Origin: Ahaetulla prasina
Lineage: Eukaryota; Chordata; Lepidosauria; Squamata; Colubridae
Direction: 5' to 3'
Assembly: GCF_028640845.1 (NCBI RefSeq)
Contig: NC_080543.1
Coordinates: 6,543,959 to 6,607,958 of the forward strand
Length of the DNA: 64,000 bases
Of this stretch, positions 62,363 through 64,000 are shown one piece after another (the first letter of the stretch is position 1; every line of letters begins with the position of its first letter). The translations under genes were made by a program, and so were the position numbers. A model generated the notes under the pieces. It saw nothing but the letters and a program-made list of their open reading frames with translations, did no database searches and was not told the DNA's origin.

Positions 62363-63559
62363 ATCATCAGTGGTTTTGGGGTGAGGTACCAACAGTGTGC
62401 AGAAATGGACAAGATGACGCTAGAAATTAAGGAAAGGGAAGAGTCGGTATACTACAAAGTGTGGAATAAATTACATGATTGGTTAGAAAAAAGAAATCAA
62501 AATTATAAACTGGAATGTTAACCTTTTTTTAAAGTTAAAATTAGGAAGTGTAAATTTTCAACCAGGAATGATAGCCAGCCCAGGGCTCTTCTGTTGGTGG
62601 GCCCTAGGCAACTTCTGACTGTTTTTTTTTTTTTTTTGTCCAGTCTTGACTCAGTCAAGTGCTGGGAGAATATATCGATTTACACAGAACTGGAGGAAGA
62701 GAACATGTGTCTTAAATTGGGAGAGGGGAACAGTGCCCAGCCCGTGGCTCTCCTGTCTCGAATTTCATGGGAAGTAACATACACAATTAAGAGAAGAAAT
62801 TGCAAATGAAATCGCAACCGACATTGTTACGCATGAGGAGAACCCAGCAATTTATCCACCGTGGGCCCCCAGACTTGGTTTCTTGTTGCTTTGTTGAAAT
62901 CCAGGGAAGGCACTTGTCGTTTCAATTCACGAGGCGACGGGGCCGATCAAAGTTCTCCTACTTGGGGGTAACCCCTCCCTTTCTTCACTTTCCTTGCTCC
63001 CAGGAATCTGGGCAGAGCCGAGCTGAAGCCGACCTGCCAAACTCCTTTACTCGGTGCAGCTTTTGGCAAATCACAGAAAAGGGGAGAAGGCAAAAATCAA
63101 AGCTCTCTTGATTAAACGGCGGAGTCAAATTCACCGGGAAATGGGAGACCCAAGGGCAGAAAACACAATGAAGGAAAAAGAAATAAGAAGAATCTGCATT
63201 GTTTATTTCAACGGGACGCGAAAGGACAGAATTTGGCAGACCCCCTCCTCCAAAAAAAAGGGAAAAAGAGTTTCGTTTGCTCTCCTCCCCTCTCCTCCCC
63301 CACCGCCCAAGTCATTTGAGAAGAAGGAGGAGGGAAGAAATCACCCAGAAGCCACAATGAATTAAAACACAATTCAATTCTTCTAGTTAGCATTTAATGT
63401 CACCAAGCTAGAAAGCAGGAAACTTTGAGTTCTAGTTTCACCTTAGCTGTGAAAGCCAACTAGATGACTTTGGATCAAACACAGGAGATGGTGAATTCTA
63501 GTTCTGCCTTTGGAATGAAAGGTGGCTGGGTGACTTTGGGCCAATCACCAAGAGATATA
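62363..63559. other. No gene assigned
   Basis: Non-repetitive looking sequence with a poly-T run at 62619-62637. Frames at 62800-63111 and 63054-63365 lack recognisable domains and clear splice borders. Two similar segments about 90 bp apart (TGTGAAAGCCAACTAGATGA / ATGAAAGGTGGCTGGGTGAC) near 63448 and 63516 suggest an unnamed old repeat. Confidence 0.45.
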
Positions 63560-64000
63560 ATATAATATAACAACAGAGTTGGAAGGGACCTTGGAGGCCT
63601 TCTAGTCCAACCCCCGGCCCAGGCAGGAAACCCTACACCACCTCAGTCAGATGGTTATCCAACATTTTCTTAAAAATTTCCAGTGTTGGAGCATTCACAA
63701 CTTCTGCAGGCAAGTCATTCCACTTATTGATTGTTCTAACTGTCAGGAAATTTCTCCTTAGTTCTAAGTTGCTTCTTTCTTTGATCAGTTTCCACCCATT
63801 GCTTCTTGTTCTACCCGCAGGTGCTTTGGAGAACAGCCCGATTCCCTCTTCTCTGTGGCAACTCCTGAGATATTGGAACACTGCTATCATGTCTCCCCTA
63901 GTCCTTCTTTTTATTAAACTAGACATACTCAGTTCCTGCAAGCGTTCTTCATATGTTTTAGCCTCCAGTCCCCTAATCATCTTTGTTGCTCTTCTCTGCA
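63560..64000 (-). pseudogene. CR1 LINE, C-terminal reverse transcriptase, runs off the window
   Basis: A minus-strand open frame (63980-63633) encodes MIRGLEAKTYEERLQELSMS, SLIKRRTRGDMIAVFQYLRS, CHREEGIGLFSKAPAGRTRS, NGWKLIKERSNLELRRNF, INKWNDLPAEVVNAPTLEIF. It starts at AGAGTTGGAAGGGACCTTGG after a short ATAAT tail and continues beyond the right edge. Confidence 0.92.

Noticed and set aside
63054..63365. A basic 103-codon protein
   Set aside because: No domain, splice border or Kozak-like support; Lys/Arg richness follows local A/G content.

Overview
This window is vertebrate, almost certainly squamate and most likely snake, DNA made almost entirely of transposable elements and simple repeats. 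The pointers are many 5'-truncated CR1 LINEs, L2 tails that share a 3' hairpin with a MIR/CORE-type SINE, a BovB (RTE) LINE, Sauria-type SINEs ending in a BovB-like ACCTTT tail, SPIN-like hAT transposons, and LINE 3' ends that run straight into AATAG/ATAG microsatellites, a pattern I associate with snake genomes. No prokaryotic genes, CRISPR, rRNA or functional tRNA genes are visible. Nearly every long open reading frame lies in a microsatellite, a minisatellite or a decayed retroelement.

Layout. 0-5 kb: L2, CR1, a solo LTR inside a TA-flanked MITE, Sauria SINEs and a LINE with an ATTCT tail. 5.3-6.4 kb: purine tract. 7.4-7.8 kb: TTCTC array. 8-12 kb: MITEs, SINEs, nested LINEs and a (GAA)36 tract. 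12.8-14.5 kb: a 41-bp minisatellite of about 40 units grown inside a hAT-like element. 15-18.4 kb: two CR1s meeting tail to tail, then a GGA tract. 18.7-22.5 kb: solo LTR, palindromic hAT MITE, GA tract and a second minisatellite hAT. 23-26 kb: CR1 mosaic with duplicated blocks. 26.7-28.1 kb: three-level nest (MITE, LTR, SPIN-like hAT). 28.6-35 kb: CR1, purine tract, LINE tails and hAT MITEs. 35-39 kb: pyrimidine tract, second SPIN-like copy, two hATs sharing one target site, third LTR. 40-41 kb: decayed Tc1 element. 41-43.5 kb: the least repetitive stretch, with the only convincing host-gene feature. 43.6-47.3 kb: Penelope-like palindrome and LINEs. 47.6-50 kb: CT tract. 50.5-52.5 kb: LINE end seeding a 1.6-kb ATCT array. 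52.5-55 kb: Penelope-like ends and a tandem BovB. 55.4-64 kb: CT tract, LINE tails, L2, CR1s and a further Penelope-like end.

The best host coding candidate is a minus-strand exon at 43191-43409: 219 bp, phase 1/1, with AG acceptor and GTGAGT donor, acidic/serine-rich. I do not recognise its gene. The most unusual non-coding signal is a set of hammerhead-ribozyme-like motifs in Penelope-like element ends (34.2, 43.6-43.8, 52.6, 52.9 and 62.2 kb).

The window records repeat interaction rather than a gene cluster: insertions into insertions dated by target-site duplications, and microsatellites seeded by LINE tails. All family names come from recognition of motifs and ends by eye; no database search was possible.
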